From assembly GCF_002014765.1 (NCBI RefSeq), contig NZ_MUYT01000012.1:44041-108040 (forward strand): a DNA stretch of 64,000 nucleotides. Reading direction: 5' to 3'. Under the pieces are notes generated by a model that saw only the letters and a list, made by a program, of their open reading frames with translations, searched no databases and was not told the DNA's origin. Source of the stretch: Lwoffella lincolnii. Lineage in GTDB: Bacteria > Pseudomonadota > Gammaproteobacteria > Pseudomonadales > Moraxellaceae. Shown here piece by piece: positions 61,345-64,000 of the stretch; the stretch's first letter is position 1, and each line of letters begins with the position of its first letter. Made by a program: the position numbers and the translations under genes.

Positions 61345-62046
61345 TTATTTTGCAACACGATAAGGCACAGGGTCGATGGTGATGCCTGGACCCATGGTGC
61401 TAGATAGCGTGATTTTTTTGATATAAATGCCTTTTGACGTGGCTGGTTTGGCACGCTTTAAATCTGATAGCAACGCTTTGGCATTGTCTTCGATTTGTTG
61501 AGCTGTAAAGCCAATTTGACCAATGGTGGCATGAATAATACCCGCTTTATCAACACGATACTGAGCTTGACCTGATTTGGTATTTTTCACGGCCTCAGCC
61601 ACATCTGGTGTTACCGTGCCAACTTTTGGGTTTGGCATTAAGCCACGTGGACCTAAAATGGTGCCTAACTGACCAACCACACGCATGGCATCTGGAGCAG
61701 CAATGACAACATCAAAATCTAAGTTACCTGCTTTAATGCTTTCAGCAAGATCTTCAAAACCAACCACATCTGCACCTGCCTCTTTGGCAGCATCGGCAGC
61801 AGCACCTTGAGCGAACACAGCAACACGCTTAGTTTTGCCTGTGCCTGCTGGCAAGTTAGTCGCACCACGCACCACTTGGTCAGACTTACGTGGGTCAACC
61901 CCCAAATTAATGGCGATATCGATAGACTCTTTAAATTTAGCAGGTGGCAAATCGTTAAGAATTTGGACAGCTTCTTCAATGCTATATAACTTATCGTTAT
62001 CCACACGCTCTTTAATAAGCTTTTGACGTTTGGTTAATTTAGCCAT
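61345..62046 (-). CDS. rplA: Ribosomal protein uL1
   Basis: 233 residues, full length. MAKLTKRQKLIKERVDNDKL starts the family; NLGVDPRKSDQVVRGATNLP, LGPRGLMPNPKVGTVTPDVA and ATSKGIYIKKITLSSTMGPG are conserved. It binds 23S rRNA at the L1 stalk and its own mRNA. It starts right at the rplK stop. Confidence 0.99.
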   Translation of the reverse strand: MAKLTKRQKLIKERVDNDKLYSIEEAVQILNDLPPAKFKESIDIAINLGVDPRKSDQVVRGATNLPAGTGKTKRVAVFAQGAAADAAKEAGADVVGFEDLAESIKAGNLDFDVVIAAPDAMRVVGQLGTILGPRGLMPNPKVGTVTPDVAEAVKNTKSGQAQYRVDKAGIIHATIGQIGFTAQQIEDNAKALLSDLKRAKPATSKGIYIKKITLSSTMGPGITIDPVPYRVAK

Positions 62047-62478
62047 TTACACACCCTCCACAGTGATGCCCATAGAGCGTGCTGTACCAGCAATGGTACG
62101 TACCGCCGCTTCCAAACCAGCAGCAGTTAAATCAGCTTCTTTGGTTTTAACAATATCTTCAAGCTGTGCACGAGTGACACTACCCACTTTAGTTGCGTTA
62201 GGCACACCAGAACCTTTTTGAATGCCAGCTGCTTTTAATAACAGATAAGCCGCTGGTGGTGATTTCATGATAAATGTGAATGATTTATCATTAAACACAG
62301 TAATTTCAGTTGGAATTGGCAAACCTGGTTCCATGTTAGCAGTTGCCGCATTGAACTCTTTACAAAATGCCATGATATTCACCCCTTTTTGACCCAATGC
62401 AGGACCAATTGGTGGTGATGGGTTTGCTTTACCAGCAGGCACTTGTAGTTTGATGTAGCCATCAATCTTTTTTGCCAT
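62047..62478 (-). CDS. rplK: Ribosomal protein uL11
   Basis: 143 residues from MAKKIDGYIKLQVPAGKANP, preceded by AAGGAGACAACTC. PSPPIGPALGQKGVNIMAFC contains the thiostrepton-region prolines. It forms the GTPase-associated centre with 23S rRNA. Confidence 0.99.
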   Translation of the reverse strand: MAKKIDGYIKLQVPAGKANPSPPIGPALGQKGVNIMAFCKEFNAATANMEPGLPIPTEITVFNDKSFTFIMKSPPAAYLLLKAAGIQKGSGVPNATKVGSVTRAQLEDIVKTKEADLTAAGLEAAVRTIAGTARSMGITVEGV

Positions 62479-62535
62479 GAGTTGTCTCCTTATGGGTAAT
62501 AACGCCAATTAGGCTCCCCAGTGAGTTTGATTTAT

Positions 62536-63066
62536 TTAGTTTAGTTTTTCAACCTTACTAAATTCCAATTCGACCTGAGTTGGTCGATTAAAAACATTAA
62601 CAGTCAAATGCAATTTGGATTTTTCGTAATCAACTTTTTCCACCATGCCTTTAAAGTCAGTGAATGGACCATCGATAACCAGCACCTCTTCACCTGGCTC
62701 AAATATGGTTTTAGGACGTGGTGCTTGTTCACCTTGCTTCAGACGGTTTAATATTCTATCTGCTTCTACTTGAGTAATGGGTGCAGGGTTTTCTGGTGTA
62801 CCCCCAATAAAGCCCATGGTATTTGGACATTCATTGACAATATGCCATGTATCATCGTTCATTTCCATTTCGATGAGTACATAACCAGGAAAAAACTTAC
62901 GCTCACTTTTGCGTTTTTTGCCATCTTTCATTTCGATGACTTCTTCGGTTGGCACTAAAATATCGCCAAACATCTCAGAGAAATCACTACGTTGTACTCG
63001 TTCTTTCAACGCACGTTGGACTTGTTTTTCATAACCTGAAAATGCTTGAATAATATACCAACGCAT
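62536..63066 (-). CDS. nusG: Transcription elongation factor NusG
   Basis: 176 residues. The NGN domain (RWYIIQAFSGYEKQVQRALK, FPGYVLIEMEMNDDTWHIV) and a C-terminal KOW domain (FEPGEEVLVIDGPFTDFKGM) are complete. It suppresses pausing and couples RNA polymerase with Rho or the ribosome. Confidence 0.98.
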   Translation of the reverse strand: MRWYIIQAFSGYEKQVQRALKERVQRSDFSEMFGDILVPTEEVIEMKDGKKRKSERKFFPGYVLIEMEMNDDTWHIVNECPNTMGFIGGTPENPAPITQVEADRILNRLKQGEQAPRPKTIFEPGEEVLVIDGPFTDFKGMVEKVDYEKSKLHLTVNVFNRPTQVELEFSKVEKLN

Positions 63067-63144
63067 GTCATGCCTCTTGTGTCAGAAGTCTTTAAAATCA
63101 TCATGTGTTGACAAATGACCAATGCACTTAGCCAACCACACATT

Positions 63145-63606
63145 TTAGCCAATAAAATAACCAATCAGTTGGTTAAATATGGTGTCTAATAACCACACAA
63201 TAAAACCAAAAACAACAATCGCCACCATCACAACCCAAGTCCAATGAAAAGTTTCATTTTTACTAGGCCAAGTAACTCGTCTAAGCTCAACACCTGCATC
63301 CACTAATAAAGTCTTAAACGCCTTACCTTGGTGAGTCATGGCTAAACACACTAAAGCAACCACAATCAAACCAACGATAATTGCTATTTGTACCCACAAA
63401 TCATTAGCAGCAGCCAAATAACCTGGTAAACGTTCCCTTACAAATGTTGTTGCTATTAAACAGATGGCTGCAACTATCCAAAGCACATAATCAATGGGTG
63501 ATCTGGTCTTAGCCACTTCAACTGCAGTATTGGGTTTTACCCTCCGATTAAGAAGCTGTTTGGCATGAGCAAGCTTTTCATCAAGTGTGTCTTGTTGATT
63601 GCTCAT
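63145..63606 (-). CDS. secE: Preprotein translocase subunit SecE
   Basis: 153 residues with three membrane helices, the long form found in gamma-proteobacteria. The conserved cytoplasmic amphipathic segment AGVELRRVTWPSKNETFHWT precedes the last helix. It stabilises SecY. The gene opens the secE-nusG pair after tRNA(Trp). Confidence 0.97.
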   Translation of the reverse strand: MSNQQDTLDEKLAHAKQLLNRRVKPNTAVEVAKTRSPIDYVLWIVAAICLIATTFVRERLPGYLAAANDLWVQIAIIVGLIVVALVCLAMTHQGKAFKTLLVDAGVELRRVTWPSKNETFHWTWVVMVAIVVFGFIVWLLDTIFNQLIGYFIG

Positions 63607-63651
63607 AGATACGCCTTTTTAAGGAATCAAAATCAATCGAAGAGAATATAA

Positions 63652-63727
63652 TGGCAGGCGATGAGGGACTCGAACCCCCAACCCTCGGTTTTGGAGACCG
63701 ATGCTCTACCAATTGAGCCAATCGCCT
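63652..63727 (-). tRNA. trnW: tRNA-Trp (anticodon CCA)
   Basis: 76 nt. On the minus strand the acceptor arm is AGGCGAT/ATCGCCT, the anticodon loop in CGGTCTCCAAAACCG reads CCA, the T-arm contains GGTTCGAGTCC, and GCCA ends the gene in the DNA. It lies between tuf and secE, as in many gamma-proteobacteria. Confidence 0.98.
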
Positions 63728-63872
63728 GTGGTTTGAATTGCATTATTATACGCAAATAATTGTTTTTTGCAAGCATTTCACAAAATTTTATTGTTCGCTG
63801 TTACTCCCCTAATAACCGCCATCCTTATAACCATTATAGCCACTGTCAATCACTGTCTTAATAACAAACCAC

Positions 63873-63905
63873 AAAAAAGAGCCACCGAAGTGACTCTTTT
63901 TTTGT
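63873..63905 (-). terminator. Terminator of tuf
   Basis: On the minus strand GAGTCAC-TTCG-GTGGCTC (63879-63896) forms a UUCG-capped stem with one G-U pair and is followed by a T run. It lies about 55 bp beyond the tuf stop. Confidence 0.9.
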
Positions 63906-63958
63906 TTTGTGGATTTTTGTTTTGTGAATTGTCTGTTCTTAAAATAAGTCTATCAGAA

Positions 63959-64000
63959 TCAGTCTTTTACAGATGATACTACACCAGCACCTACTGTACG
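63959..64000 (-). CDS. tuf: Elongation factor Tu, last 13 residues (5' end outside window)
   Basis: On the minus strand the last codons read RTVGAGVVSSVKD and stop, the C-terminus of EF-Tu (REGGRTVGAGVVxxxxx). Position next to tRNA-Trp-secE-nusG agrees. Only this end is within the window. Confidence 0.93.
   Translation of the reverse strand, partial: RTVGAGVVSSVKD

Noticed and set aside
1..64000. CRISPR array or cas genes
   Set aside because: No regularly spaced repeats with unique spacers and no Cas protein frames were found; tnpB genes here belong to IS607-type elements, not to a CRISPR system.

Overview
The window looks like a Moraxellaceae chromosome, most probably Moraxella. This is inferred from gene content, gene order and moderately low GC; species cannot be fixed by eye. 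Most of it is core genome: carB-greA, fhs, purE-purK, pdxB, glyQ, argE, nadE, the pilMNOPQ-aroK-aroB-SPOR block, a class A penicillin-binding protein, and the long minus-strand block tuf-tRNA(Trp)-secE-nusG-rplK-rplA-rplJ-rplL-rpoB-rpoC that fills the right end.

Layout. 1-1.6 kb is accessory: the 3' end of an Mrr-like restriction endonuclease overlapping a Fic-domain gene, then a small membrane methyltransferase-like gene. 1.6-11 kb holds carB, greA, a ~100-bp MITE-like inverted repeat, fhs, a 2OG-Fe(II) oxygenase, a candidate small RNA with its own promoter and terminator, purE and purK. At 11.0-12.6 kb an IS607-type element (intact tnpB, tnpA reduced to a stub) splits the yaiI/UPF0178 gene; the empty site can be rebuilt exactly by joining at a GG dinucleotide. 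12.7-23.4 kb holds a universal stress protein, a PfkB kinase, a probably Fur-controlled TonB-dependent receptor, nfuA, a patatin-like protein, an M16C peptidase and epmA.

23.7-27.3 kb is the most interesting locus: two small secreted Cys-repeat peptides, an internal terminator, an MNIO (DUF692) enzyme, a DUF2063 partner and a DoxX membrane protein. This is the architecture of copper-binding bufferin/HvfA-type RiPPs. The precursors here use an unusual EAKCG/EGVCG/EGMCG repeat, and one has a lipoprotein signal.

27.4-39.8 kb is mostly housekeeping: pdxB, a PerM-type permease, glyQ without glyS, argE, ygfB, a ZapB-like coiled coil, zapA, nadE, a SPOR protein and aroB. A second tnpB-only element sits between aroB and aroK (39.8-41.2 kb). 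Comparing the two tnpB copies defines both element ends, a promoter in the left end and a conserved 3' segment expected to encode the guide (omega/reRNA). 41.2-50.5 kb holds aroK, pilQPONM and divergent ponA/mrcA. 50.7-64 kb is the ribosomal protein and RNA polymerase operon, with an L10-type leader and an attenuator between rplL and rpoB.

Short perfect tandem duplications (8-30 bp units) recur in intergenic DNA and inside several genes, suggesting frequent slippage in this lineage.
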